Positions 9,540 to 16,834 of a stretch of DNA of 64,000 nucleotides are shown piece after piece; the stretch's first letter is position 1; each line of letters starts with the position of its first letter. The notes under the pieces were generated by a model. The model had not been told where the DNA came from and searched no databases. It worked only from the letters and a program-made list of their open reading frames with translations. A program made the position numbers and the translations under genes. The stretch is taken from contig PLUE01000017.1 in assembly GCA_003164785.1 (NCBI GenBank), forward strand, positions 83,554-147,553. The letters run 5' to 3'. Source of the stretch: Gammaproteobacteria bacterium. Lineage in GTDB: Bacteria; Pseudomonadota; Gammaproteobacteria; Steroidobacterales; Steroidobacteraceae.

Positions 9540-9830
9540 CCCGGCCTGCGCCTCCGCCCGGGGTATTTGGCGTCGCCCCCCCTTCGTCGGGGTTGCCGGG
9601 AGCCACGAGATAGGGAATTGCAACTCACCCAGTAATTCGCGGGCCATTGCGTACTCGTCCGGATGACCCTCATCCACGAGATCGCCGGACAACAGGACCA
9701 GGTCCGGCCGTCGATCGAGCCTGTGCAGATGCTCGATTGCCTCGCACAGCTTGCGATTCGAGTCGGATACTTCTTTGTACAAGTGTCCGGGACGGCAAAC
9801 GTGGGTATCAGAGAGCTGAGCAATCAGCAC
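9540..9830 (-). pseudogene. Truncated, frameshifted calcineurin-like phosphodiesterase (CpdA type)
   Basis: Remnant of a cytoplasmic metallophosphoesterase. From GTG 9830 the reading MLIAQLSDTHVCRPG contains the D-x-H metal motif, and DLVLLSGDLVDEG the GDxxD-like motif. After ELQFP the frame breaks near 9611: removing the effect of one lost base gives YLVAPGNPDEGG, which corresponds to the family GNHD block with His changed to Pro. The homology then stops at the AT-rich vapBC upstream block, so about two thirds of a normal 270-residue enzyme is missing. It follows the ureidoglycolate lyase gene by 10 bases and was probably the last gene of that operon. Confidence 0.75.
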
Positions 9831-9840
9831 GGCCTGGCCT

Positions 9841-10560
9841 TCACGGAATCGACGCCTCCAGCAGACACCCGAATTCGCGGGCAAAGTCCACCGAGACGCG
9901 CGCGTGGACCGCACCCTGTCGGTCGAAGAAGCGCTGGGTGCCGCTGAGTCCGAAGACGCCCTCGTGCCAGACATTTGGTTGAATGTAGAGGCCCTGTCGC
10001 CCATCGAAGCGAAAGCACACAAAATGTTCAGGGGCCACGTCGTCGCCCGGCAGTGCCAGCGGCACGTAGAACGGCCGGCGATCCAGCGGGAAGAACAACT
10101 GCCCGCCGTCGGGATGATAATTGGCGTGCCATAACAACATGCGTCGCGGTGCGTCCGCATGGTCGGTGCGCGCCGTCTCTGGCGGCTGCGCGTAGGCGAG
10201 AATGTAGTGTCCGCCGACCGCGTCATTTCGGCCATACAGGATGTCGCCCTGCCAGTCGCTGACGAACACGCCCTCGGTCGTCCCTGCCTGGTCACCGGTG
10301 CTGGCATCGATGGGGCGGCTGCCCTGTGCAGGCCAGGGGACGATTTCGATGTCGCATTCGTCCGGTTCCGCCAACAAGCGCCCATAGGATCGGAGCGTGT
10401 CGGCGGTGGCATCCACGATTGGCATGGGCACGACGTCGAGACCGGGCGGCAGCTCGGGCTTGAGGTAATCGATCGGGGCCGGCAAGGGCACTCCTGCGTG
10501 TTCCAGGGCAAAATAGAATACCGTTTCCACCGATCCGGCGGCGGCTATCCTTCGGCTCAT
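9841..10560 (-). CDS. Ureidoglycolate lyase (AllA)-family protein
   Basis: 239-residue cupin-fold protein of the ureidoglycolate lyase/hydrolase superfamily, which in purine catabolism converts ureidoglycolate to glyoxylate and urea. The C-terminal block is characteristic: IQPNVWHEGVFGLSG followed by RFFDRQGAVHARVSVDFAREFG. It is longer than E. coli AllA (about 160), with an N-terminal half like that of longer alphaproteobacterial homologues. It lies downstream of the PuuE-type gene and next to a hydantoinase, so it may work on a related ureide rather than strictly on ureidoglycolate. Confidence 0.8.
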   Translation of the reverse strand: MSRRIAAAGSVETVFYFALEHAGVPLPAPIDYLKPELPPGLDVVPMPIVDATADTLRSYGRLLAEPDECDIEIVPWPAQGSRPIDASTGDQAGTTEGVFVSDWQGDILYGRNDAVGGHYILAYAQPPETARTDHADAPRRMLLWHANYHPDGGQLFFPLDRRPFYVPLALPGDDVAPEHFVCFRFDGRQGLYIQPNVWHEGVFGLSGTQRFFDRQGAVHARVSVDFAREFGCLLEASIP

Positions 10561-10716
10561 CCCGGCCTGTTATCCTCGGATGCTTGGATCAGGGCATTTC
10601 AGCTATAGAAGACACCCCCGCCCCGGATCGCGTCAAGCTCACAATCTACCGGTTGCGCACAGATACTGGTCGGTCGCCGGCGCCGCGCTGATCCCACCCC
10701 ATCCAAACGCCCCCCC

Positions 10717-11634
10717 TCACTCCGCGGCCGGGTGGTGAACCATCCAATGCTCCGCGATGGCCGCGCGATTGCACAGCCACACCCCCTCATGCCGCTGGAT
10801 GTGATCGAGCAAACGAACCAATGCACCGATCCGTCCCGGTCGCCCGATGATTCTCGCATGCAGACTGATGGTCATCATGCGCGGCCGGCCTTCCCCGCCC
10901 AAACGGTGGAGCCAGTCGAACGCATCGCGGCAGTAGGCAAAAAAGTCATCGCCGGTCGCAAAGTCGCCGCCCCGCTGCAACCGGCTGTCATTGTTGTCGA
11001 AGCTGTGCGGCACGACCAGGTGCGCCCGTCCTGCCACGCGTGCCCAGTAGGGGAGGTCGTCGTTATAGGCATCGCTGTCATAGGCGAAACCGCCGGTCTC
11101 GACGACCAGACGTCGGGTATTGGGACTCGGTCTCCCCGTGTACCAACCCACCGGCCGGCGGCCGATCAAGCGCGTGATGATCTCCACGTTACGCAGCATG
11201 TCGGCGCGCTCGATATCCTCCGGGACGAACTGATAATCGATCCAGCGCTGCCCATGACACGCCACCTCGAGACCGCTGCGGGCGATCTCGGCGGCGGCCT
11301 GCGGATTGCGCTCCAACGCCATTCCGACGGCGTAGATCGTCGCGGCGACACCGCGTTCGCGCAGTATCCGCATGATCTCCCAGAACCCGACGCGGCTGCC
11401 ATATTCGAAATTCGACTCGACGTTGAGATTCCGTGCGTTGGGCAACGGGTCGCCCCCCACGTCGGTCAAGATCGACTCCGAGTGCCCGTCACCGTGAAGC
11501 ACGCAATACTCACCGCCCTCCTCGTAGTTCAGAACGATGGAGACCGCCACGCGCGCGTCGTTGGGCCAGCACACCGGCGGCGGTGATCCCGCGTAGCCGA
11601 CGAGATCGCGCGGGTAACTATCGTTGACGGTCAT
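10717..11634 (-). CDS. Polysaccharide deacetylase-fold allantoinase, PuuE type
   Basis: 305-residue NodB-fold amidohydrolase of the PuuE group, members of which open allantoin or related ureides in a metal-independent way. Recognisable blocks are DLVGYAGSPPPVCWPNDARVAVSIVLNYEEGGE at the N-terminus (partly quoted), ATIYAVGMALERNP, EVACHGQRWIDY and GRRPVGWYTGRPSPNTR. The frame is open further upstream, but ATG 11634 overlaps the broken epimerase stop (ATGA) and matches the family N-terminus. The gene is followed by AllA after 156 bases. Allantoin itself as substrate is plausible but not proven; PuuE homologues outside urate clusters often have other roles. Confidence 0.85.
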   Translation of the reverse strand: MTVNDSYPRDLVGYAGSPPPVCWPNDARVAVSIVLNYEEGGEYCVLHGDGHSESILTDVGGDPLPNARNLNVESNFEYGSRVGFWEIMRILRERGVAATIYAVGMALERNPQAAAEIARSGLEVACHGQRWIDYQFVPEDIERADMLRNVEIITRLIGRRPVGWYTGRPSPNTRRLVVETGGFAYDSDAYNDDLPYWARVAGRAHLVVPHSFDNNDSRLQRGGDFATGDDFFAYCRDAFDWLHRLGGEGRPRMMTISLHARIIGRPGRIGALVRLLDHIQRHEGVWLCNRAAIAEHWMVHHPAAE

Positions 11635-11881
11635 GAATGCTTTCCTTCGGCGGCAACCCAATCGATGTAGGCATGAAACGCATCGCGAACCGGCCGGGGC
11701 TTCCAGCCGGTGTCGCTGAACACACGCGACACGTCGTAGGCGCCCCACATGCCGCCGTCGCTGCCGCATCGAGTGGGGCCGCGTCCAGCACCACCAGGCG
11801 CGCCGCGGGGTCCGCGTCCAGCCAGGCGCGCCCGAGCACGCTCATGGCGAACCCCGTGGCGCCGGTCACCAACAGCTTCAC
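11631..11881 (-). pseudogene. NAD-dependent epimerase/dehydratase, internally deleted and frameshifted
   Basis: The first 35 codons from GTG 11881 read VKLLVTGATGFAMSVLGRAWL, a Rossmann NAD-binding start of an extended SDR epimerase. Then, after a frame change near 11760, a second frame reads MWGAYDVSRVFSDTGWKP...DAFHAYIDWVAAE, the typical C-terminal end of such epimerases. Roughly 240 central residues, including the catalytic YxxxK, are missing. The stop still overlaps the puuE-like start by four bases, so the original coupling is preserved. Upstream at 11878-11982 a 34-codon frame (MVTTGMAGAVMVG...) ends just before it and may be another remnant. Confidence 0.75.
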
Positions 11882-11987
11882 AGGGGAAAATCCTGGAGCA
11901 GCCCGAGCAACGATTCGGCGAGTTCGATATCCGGCTCGACCGTCCCCACCATGACCGCACCCGCCATCCCCGTGGTTACCATGACGG

Positions 11988-12764
11988 TCAGCGCGCCAGC
12001 CAGCCGCCGTCGACCACCAGATTGGAGCCCGTGATGAAAGTCGCCCGGTCGCTCGCGAGGAACACCGCGGCATTCGCGATGTCGTCCGGGCGCCCCAGCC
12101 GCGGCCAGGGCGTGCGCCGGACCGCATTGGCGAGCAACTCCGGATCCATCGTCAACCCGGGCTTGCCCGTCACGATCTTGCCCGGCGAGATGGAGTTGCA
12201 GACGATCAAGTCTTTCGCGTAATCGCACGCGATCTGGCGGGTGATGTAGATGGCTCCCGCCTTGCTCACGCCGTATGCGGTATCGCGCGGCGCCGTCACG
12301 ATGCCCTGCTGCGACCCGAGATTGATCACGCGACCCCGCACCTCGTTGCGCGGCTCCTGGGTAATCATCTGCTGGATGGCGCGCTTGCAGCCGTAGAACA
12401 TGCCCGTCATGTTGACCGCCATCACCTGCTCCCATTGCTCGATGCTGGTCTCGAGCAATGCCGTGCCGGAATACGTGGCGGCATTGTTGACCATCACGTC
12501 CAGCCGCCCGTGACGCGCCACGGTCTGCGTGATCAACGAGTCGACGTCATCCCATGACGACACATCCGCGGTCTCGAACGATGCCGTGCCGCCGGCACGC
12601 TCGATGATGTCGACCGTGGTCTCGCCGCCCTCGAGCGCCTCCGAGGTGATGTCGGCGATGACGACCGCCGCTCCCTCGGCGGCAAAACTGATGGCGGTTG
12701 CACGGCCGATGCCCGAACTCGCACCGGTGATGACGGCAATCTTGCCGGCAAGTAAGCTGGACAT
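11988..12764 (-). CDS. Short-chain dehydrogenase/reductase (SDR)
   Basis: 258-residue classical SDR. It has the NAD(P) motif TGASSGIG at 13-20, NNAA at 93-96, the catalytic Ser151 (NLGSQQG), Tyr164 and Lys168 (YGVSK), and the C-terminal ITGSNLVVDGGW. The acidic residue after strand two (VVIADIT) favours NAD over NADP. The frame is open upstream; ATG 12764 matches the family start. It lies 22 bases after the SMP-30-like gene and probably oxidises a hydroxy or sugar-like intermediate in the same pathway; substrate unknown. Confidence 0.92.
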   Translation of the reverse strand: MSSLLAGKIAVITGASSGIGRATAISFAAEGAAVVIADITSEALEGGETTVDIIERAGGTASFETADVSSWDDVDSLITQTVARHGRLDVMVNNAATYSGTALLETSIEQWEQVMAVNMTGMFYGCKRAIQQMITQEPRNEVRGRVINLGSQQGIVTAPRDTAYGVSKAGAIYITRQIACDYAKDLIVCNSISPGKIVTGKPGLTMDPELLANAVRRTPWPRLGRPDDIANAAVFLASDRATFITGSNLVVDGGWLAR

Positions 12765-12786
12765 GGACGTTCCTATGGTTCGAGAG

Positions 12787-13725
12787 TCAATCGTTCGGGA
12801 TGGAATACACTTTTCCTCGGTTCGGCGCATGGTCGATGTCGTCGACCGCGGTCACGTACAAGGTTTTCTCGTCGGGGCTGAAGGCGAAGTTCGGCACGTT
12901 GGTCGAGGGCAAGGACAACGTGCGAACCCACCTCCCGGCCGCATCGACGACCAGAATCTTGCCGGTCAACACTGCGTGGACGTCGCGCGGGCTCTGGCCG
13001 ATGTAGATCATGCCCTTCGAGTCGATCTTGACTCCATCCGGCCAGATGGGCCCCACATGATTGACCAGCGCATTCAGATTGACGAACACCCGCCGATTGG
13101 CGAGCGCCGCATTCGGACCGATGTCGAATTTTACGAGGCGATTCTCCTCGGTCTCGACCACGTACAAGGTATTGCCGTCGCGCGATATCGCAAGCCCGTT
13201 GGCGTTGCGCAGGTTGTCCGCCGCCAGTGTGATCGTGCCGTCGGCGGCAATGTAGAACACCCGGCCGTCGATTGCCGGGCTCGGACTGCCGGACGCCGTG
13301 AAGTAGGTGCCGCCGTGGCTGTCCGGCGCCAGGTCGTTTGGACCGATGAACTTGTTGCCGTCCTTGTCGTGCGTGTAGGGCGGCAGGAGTTTGCCGTTGG
13401 CCGCCATACGACCGATCGTGCCGTTGTCGTAACACGTGGTGAGAAACTCGCCGGCCGCGGTCGGCACGACCGCCGATTGCCCGCAGCCCGGGTCGGAGGC
13501 GAATACCGCGTTGTCCCGGCCGTCCCAGGTCATGACCGTATTTCGACCGTATTCCACGTAGTACAGCTTGCCTTGATGCCAGATCGGACCCTCCGGGAAG
13601 TACGCATCCCGATTCAGCACCTTGACCACCTGCGCTTGCGCCGTGACAACCGGCCCGAGCGCGGCCCCCGCAAGGACCACCAGTGTCGCGGCCGACAGCA
13701 TCAAACTCGATACGCTTCTTCTCAC
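12787..13725 (-). CDS. Secreted SMP-30/gluconolactonase-like beta-propeller
   Basis: 312-residue protein with a Sec signal peptide (about residues 1-31, cleavage near AQA-QV) and an SGL-type six-bladed beta-propeller. Family signs include FPEGPIWHQGKLYYVEYGR, NDLAPDSHGGTYFTASG, NANGLAISRDGNTLYVVET and PDGVKIDSKGMIYIGQ, which carry the Glu/Asn/Asp metal ligands. These enzymes hydrolyse lactones; periplasmic location is inferred from the signal. The gene starts the leftward group with SDR, PuuE and AllA types and overlaps the upstream small frame by four bases. Confidence 0.9.
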   Translation of the reverse strand: MRRSVSSLMLSAATLVVLAGAALGPVVTAQAQVVKVLNRDAYFPEGPIWHQGKLYYVEYGRNTVMTWDGRDNAVFASDPGCGQSAVVPTAAGEFLTTCYDNGTIGRMAANGKLLPPYTHDKDGNKFIGPNDLAPDSHGGTYFTASGSPSPAIDGRVFYIAADGTITLAADNLRNANGLAISRDGNTLYVVETEENRLVKFDIGPNAALANRRVFVNLNALVNHVGPIWPDGVKIDSKGMIYIGQSPRDVHAVLTGKILVVDAAGRWVRTLSLPSTNVPNFAFSPDEKTLYVTAVDDIDHAPNRGKVYSIPND

Positions 13726-13973
13726 GGAGACTCCGGTATGCCGTGACCGATCGCGGAGATTTGATCCGCGACGATCGTTTTGGTTGCCAAATAAAAGTGA
13801 TACGTCGCCCAGAAACCCGTGGGCGCCAGGATCAGCAGCGCCAGGCGCAGCGCCGCAGCGTCTCCGCCGCGGGCACCGGCCCCGATTCGCACCGGCGCAC
13901 CGCGCCGTGACACGGCCGCGAAATTATCCAGCGTGAAATCGTCGAGAGAACCGAGCGTCACCAATCCGGTCAT
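13722..13973 (-). CDS. Hypothetical small protein with one membrane segment
   Basis: 83 codons from ATG 13973, overlapping the SMP-30 start by ATGA. I do not recognise it. The N-terminal half is polar (MTGLVTLGSLDDF), and residues about 42-62 (LRLALLILAPTGFWATYHFYL) form a hydrophobic segment that could span the membrane. The four-base overlap with a real gene supports expression, but in a zone rich in broken genes it could be a remnant of a longer protein. Confidence 0.35.
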   Translation of the reverse strand: MTGLVTLGSLDDFTLDNFAAVSRRGAPVRIGAGARGGDAAALRLALLILAPTGFWATYHFYLATKTIVADQISAIGHGIPESP

Positions 13974-14019
13974 CTACCCTGTAGCCAGCGTGAGCCCGAA
14001 GCTTACGCCACCGCCGACG

Positions 14020-14280
14020 TCAGGTCTTCGGTAACTTGCAGGCGATGAGCATGCCGCGATCCTCCTCGTTGCCCTTGATCGTGTCGTAGCCGAGATTGCC
14101 GCATGCCCGTCCCGCCTTGACGAGACACGCTGACCCGTTGTTCAACATGCCGCCGCAGGTGATCACGAAGCCCCGGCGGCCGTCGGGAACGTAAGTCGAG
14201 TGCAGACTGCTGCACGCGGTCAAGGAGAGCACGATCGCCGCGGATACGAGCCGCATTGGCCATTGCCGGATGATTTTCAT
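14020..14280 (-). CDS. Small lipoprotein of unknown function
   Basis: 86 residues from ATG 14280. A signal peptide with a lipobox (LTAC, Cys near 22) predicts a lipid-anchored envelope protein. The mature part has several cysteines (ITCGGM, SACLV, RACGN, LIACK) in a GYDTIKGNEE context, resembling small YecR-like or cysteine-rich lipoproteins of Proteobacteria, but I cannot name it. It is divergent from the outer-membrane barrel gene over 144 bases. Confidence 0.7.
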   Translation of the reverse strand: MKIIRQWPMRLVSAAIVLSLTACSSLHSTYVPDGRRGFVITCGGMLNNGSACLVKAGRACGNLGYDTIKGNEEDRGMLIACKLPKT

Positions 14281-14424
14281 GGATTGGTTCCGTCGGTGGA
14301 TTCGAACCGCCAACAATGCGCACCCAACGTTACAGTTGCATTTCAGCGTCGCCCGCCATGCGCACGCAACCGTCATATTGCTTCTGTATCGTCCGCCCGC
14401 GACCAATCCGGTCGTGCGGCGGGG

Positions 14425-15120
14425 ATGAGGATGTTTCGCAGGAGCTTGGGCGTGGTTGCGGCGATCGGACTACTCGCGGTGGCGGCGTGCGATGCGGTCT
14501 CGGCGGACGATCTCGGTGGCGCATATGTCGGCGGCAATTTCGGGCGGGCGCGGAACACTTATGGTCCCGGCTTTATCGATGGCCAGATCTCGACTGAAGC
14601 GACCAGCGCGGGCGATACCGTCAGCTACACCGCCAAATCGGTGCAACGGATGTCCGATGGCTGGTGGATCGACACCGGTTACTTGTTCACCCCGTATGTC
14701 GGCATCGAAGCGGCCTTCCTGCACCTCGGCGAAATACGCTACATCGCCGTCGGAACGCTCGGCGATTCGGCGGGCAGCCGGTTCCTCAGCACCACCACGG
14801 AGGTCACCTCACATGGGCCCGCGCTCGCTGCGATTCTCCGGCTGCCGCTGACGGAAGCCGTGGAACTCGACCTGCGGTTGGGCGACTACCTCGGAAAGGC
14901 AACCTCGGAAACCAACGTCACGGTTGCCTCCGCCAGCTCGTTCACGGCGCAATCGAAGAGCACGTCGAGTCTCCTCGCCGGCATCGGCGGTTCGTACACC
15001 ATCGCCGGCCACTGGTCGATGCGGCTCGACTATGTGCGCATCAATGACACGGGCGATAAAGCCACGGTGGGAAAATTCAGCGTCAATCTCGCCACCGCCG
15101 GAATCAGTTATACGTTTTGA
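14425..15120 (+). CDS. Outer-membrane beta-barrel protein (OmpA/OmpW-like porin fold)
   Basis: 231 residues with a signal peptide (MFRRSLGVVAAIGLLAVAAC, then ADDLGGAYVGGNFG). The mature part alternates hydrophobic and polar residues as in an eight-stranded barrel and ends in a strand with terminal Phe (TAGISYTF), the BAM recognition signal. A cysteine at the end of the signal (AACD) could also form a lipobox, but the AVSA-DD cleavage looks better. The frame is open upstream; I chose ATG 14425, with ATG 14431 equally possible. No substrate is indicated. Confidence 0.8.
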   Translation: MRMFRRSLGVVAAIGLLAVAACDAVSADDLGGAYVGGNFGRARNTYGPGFIDGQISTEATSAGDTVSYTAKSVQRMSDGWWIDTGYLFTPYVGIEAAFLHLGEIRYIAVGTLGDSAGSRFLSTTTEVTSHGPALAAILRLPLTEAVELDLRLGDYLGKATSETNVTVASASSFTAQSKSTSSLLAGIGGSYTIAGHWSMRLDYVRINDTGDKATVGKFSVNLATAGISYTF

Positions 15121-15252
15121 CGATCGCGCAACGGCACCTCGGGCAGGAACAACACCACGATGAATCCCACGGCGGCGATGCAGGCGCCCATGGCGAACGC
15201 GCCTGCCAACCCACCGCGATAGGCGACGAACACGGCCGCGCGCTCGACGATG
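15108..15252 (-). pseudogene. C-terminal remnant of a DHA2-type MFS transporter
   Basis: About 45 codons read ERAAVFVAYRGGLAGAF...AAVGFIVVLFLPEVPLRD and end at a TAA inside the end of the barrel gene. The last membrane helix plus LFLPEVPLR tail is typical of EmrB/QacA-type 14-helix exporters. Nothing upstream continues it: the following bases belong to the DUF427 gene and its leader. It is therefore a truncated leftover, not a gene. Confidence 0.55.
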
Positions 15253-15308
15253 CGCGCAACTGGCCGCTGTTTGCCATCAACTACGGACGTCCGTATTCTA
15301 GAGCCCAT

Positions 15309-15692
15309 ATGGAAACCAAAGCGATCAAGATTCCGGGTCCCGACCACCCCATCACCGTGGAGCCGACACCGGCCAGGGTGATTGTCAAGGTCGGCGGCCA
15401 GGTCATCGCCGACAGCCGGCACGCGCTCACGCTGCGCGAGGCCAGGTATCCGGGGGTCCAGTACATTCCACGACAGGACGTCGACATGTCGCTGCTCGTG
15501 CGCAGCGACCACCAAACCTACTGCCCCTATAAAGGGGACAGCGCCTACTACAGCATTCCGGCGGGGGCGGACCGGTCGGTGAACAGCGTCTGGACCTACG
15601 AGTCACCGTATCCGGCGGTTGCCGCCATCAAGGAGCACCTGGCGTTCTATCCCGATCGTGTCGACTCGATCGAAGTCATCGAAAATTCCTAA
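15309..15692 (+). CDS. DUF427 domain protein
   Basis: 127 residues spanning one DUF427 domain (single compact beta-rich fold). Family landmarks are PDHPITVEPTPARVIVKVGGQVIADS, LREARYPGVQYIPRQDVDMSLL and TYCPYKGDSAYYSI (each seen in part), then AVAAIKEHLAFYPDRVD at the end. ATG 15309 begins the family alignment. The function of DUF427 proteins is unknown. A broken TetR gene follows with a short overlap, and DUF427 genes often sit beside TetR genes, suggesting it was once regulated by it. Confidence 0.9.
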   Translation: METKAIKIPGPDHPITVEPTPARVIVKVGGQVIADSRHALTLREARYPGVQYIPRQDVDMSLLVRSDHQTYCPYKGDSAYYSIPAGADRSVNSVWTYESPYPAVAAIKEHLAFYPDRVDSIEVIENS

Positions 15693-15972
15693 GCATTCGC
15701 ACAAGGAACAGATTCTGTCGGCAGGAATGCGTGTCGTGCATGAGCGCGGCTTTACCGGCGCCAGCGTGCGCGACATCGTGAAAGCCGGCGATTTGCCGTC
15801 CTCGACGGAGTGCGGTCCGCTGGCCGACTTTTTCATCCCGTCGCTTCAGGGAGCAACCTTGCGGGCGAAGGCCGAGTGCACTGCCGCGCCGATCAAGGTC
15901 TTCAAGAAGTTCATCTTCTCGACGGTGCTGGCGGGACCCGCCGCCTCCACCGTGCGCACCAAGGCGCACTAG
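15658..15972 (+). pseudogene. TetR-family regulator lacking its middle
   Basis: The frame from GTG 15658 encodes the start of a TetR DNA-binding domain (HKEQILSAGMRVVHERGFTGASVRDIVKAGDLP) and then jumps in frame to a TetR C-terminus (LADFFIPSLQGATLRAKAE...VFKKFIFSTVL, quoted in part). The recognition helix of the HTH and most of the ligand domain, about 100 residues, are absent. A functional regulator is unlikely. The start overlaps the DUF427 gene by 35 bases, as expected for the intact pair. Confidence 0.7.
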
Positions 15973-16120
15973 CGCAGCGCGACCAGCGCGCGGCGTTGGG
16001 TCGCAGCGCTCAGCAGCAGAAACACGATGGTGCCACTGCCGGCCAATAGAGCCGCAACATCCCCGACATCGACCCGGTGATCGCCCGCAACAGGGAGGGC
16101 ATCAGCGATAGATAAAAGCG
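15969..16120 (-). pseudogene. Degenerate MFS transporter fragment
   Basis: Two frames on the minus strand carry pieces that look like late MFS helices: FYLSLMPSLLRAITGSMSGM in one frame, then AALLAGSGTIVFLLLSAATQRRALVAL ending at TAG 15971-15969 in another (second piece is quoted in part elsewhere). A frameshift lies between them. It starts about 20 bases after the ModA-like gene and ends against the TetR remnant. The assignment rests on short similarity only. Confidence 0.35.
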
Positions 16121-16141
16121 CCCACATCGCGGCGCGAGACC

Positions 16142-16834
16142 TCAAGCTGCTTCCATGCCGTATTGCCGCTTGACGGCGTCAGCCCCCGGCGCCGCCATGA
16201 ACTCGAGCAACGCCCGTGCGGCGCCAGGGTTCACGCTGTTGGCGCCGACGCCGCCCGAAAAAACCGTGATGCTCTGGATCGTCTCCGGCAACGCGCCGAT
16301 CACGGCGATGCCCGGAAGGCTCAACAGCTCGCTCAGTTGTTGAAACCCCAATTCGACCGAGCCATCGGCCACCAGCGAGCCGACCGGCGTGCCGGGAGGC
16401 GGGACGACGATGCGTGCGCGGATGTCCTCGAGAATGCCCCAGCGCGCGAACATTTTTTCCAGGTACACGCCGCTGGGCCCGGTCGAGAAACTCAAGGTCC
16501 TCGCCGCCAACACCGCCGCCTTGACCGCCGCTTCCGACCCGACGTCGGGCACCGGGGCGCCCGCTCGCACCGCCATCGAGATTCCGGACCGCACGATATC
16601 CACACGGCTGCCGGCGGCCACCTTGCCGTCGGCGATCAATTTATCGATGGCGTTGCTCGCCAGTACGACCACGTCCACGACCTCACCGGCCTGGACGCGT
16701 TTGGCGACGTCGACCCCGCCCGCGGCCTCGCTGCTGACGGGCTGCGACGTTGCCCGCTGATAGCGGCCGACGAGTTCCGCCAGCACCTCCCGGGTCGCCA
16801 TCGAGGAAATGAGTTTGAGTGCAGTCTCGGTCAT
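16142..16834 (-). CDS. ModA-like substrate-binding protein without signal peptide
   Basis: 230 residues of the molybdate-binding-protein fold (SBP type II): LKLISSMATREVLAELVGRY, then DVVVLASNAIDKLIADGKV, SRVDIVRSGISMAVRAG and TLSFSTGPSGVYLEKMF. It lacks a signal peptide, so it probably acts in the cytoplasm, unlike true ModA. Such proteins are common in operons with aromatic or organic-acid catabolic genes and may sense or bind a small acid. No ModB or ModC is present. The start overlaps the GST stop by four bases (ATGA). Confidence 0.85.
   Translation of the reverse strand: MTETALKLISSMATREVLAELVGRYQRATSQPVSSEAAGGVDVAKRVQAGEVVDVVVLASNAIDKLIADGKVAAGSRVDIVRSGISMAVRAGAPVPDVGSEAAVKAAVLAARTLSFSTGPSGVYLEKMFARWGILEDIRARIVVPPPGTPVGSLVADGSVELGFQQLSELLSLPGIAVIGALPETIQSITVFSGGVGANSVNPGAARALLEFMAAPGADAVKRQYGMEAA

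Noticed and set aside
11878..11982. 34-codon frame MVTTGMAG... between SDR and the broken epimerase
   Set aside because: Too short and without similarity to call a gene; noted only as a possible remnant.
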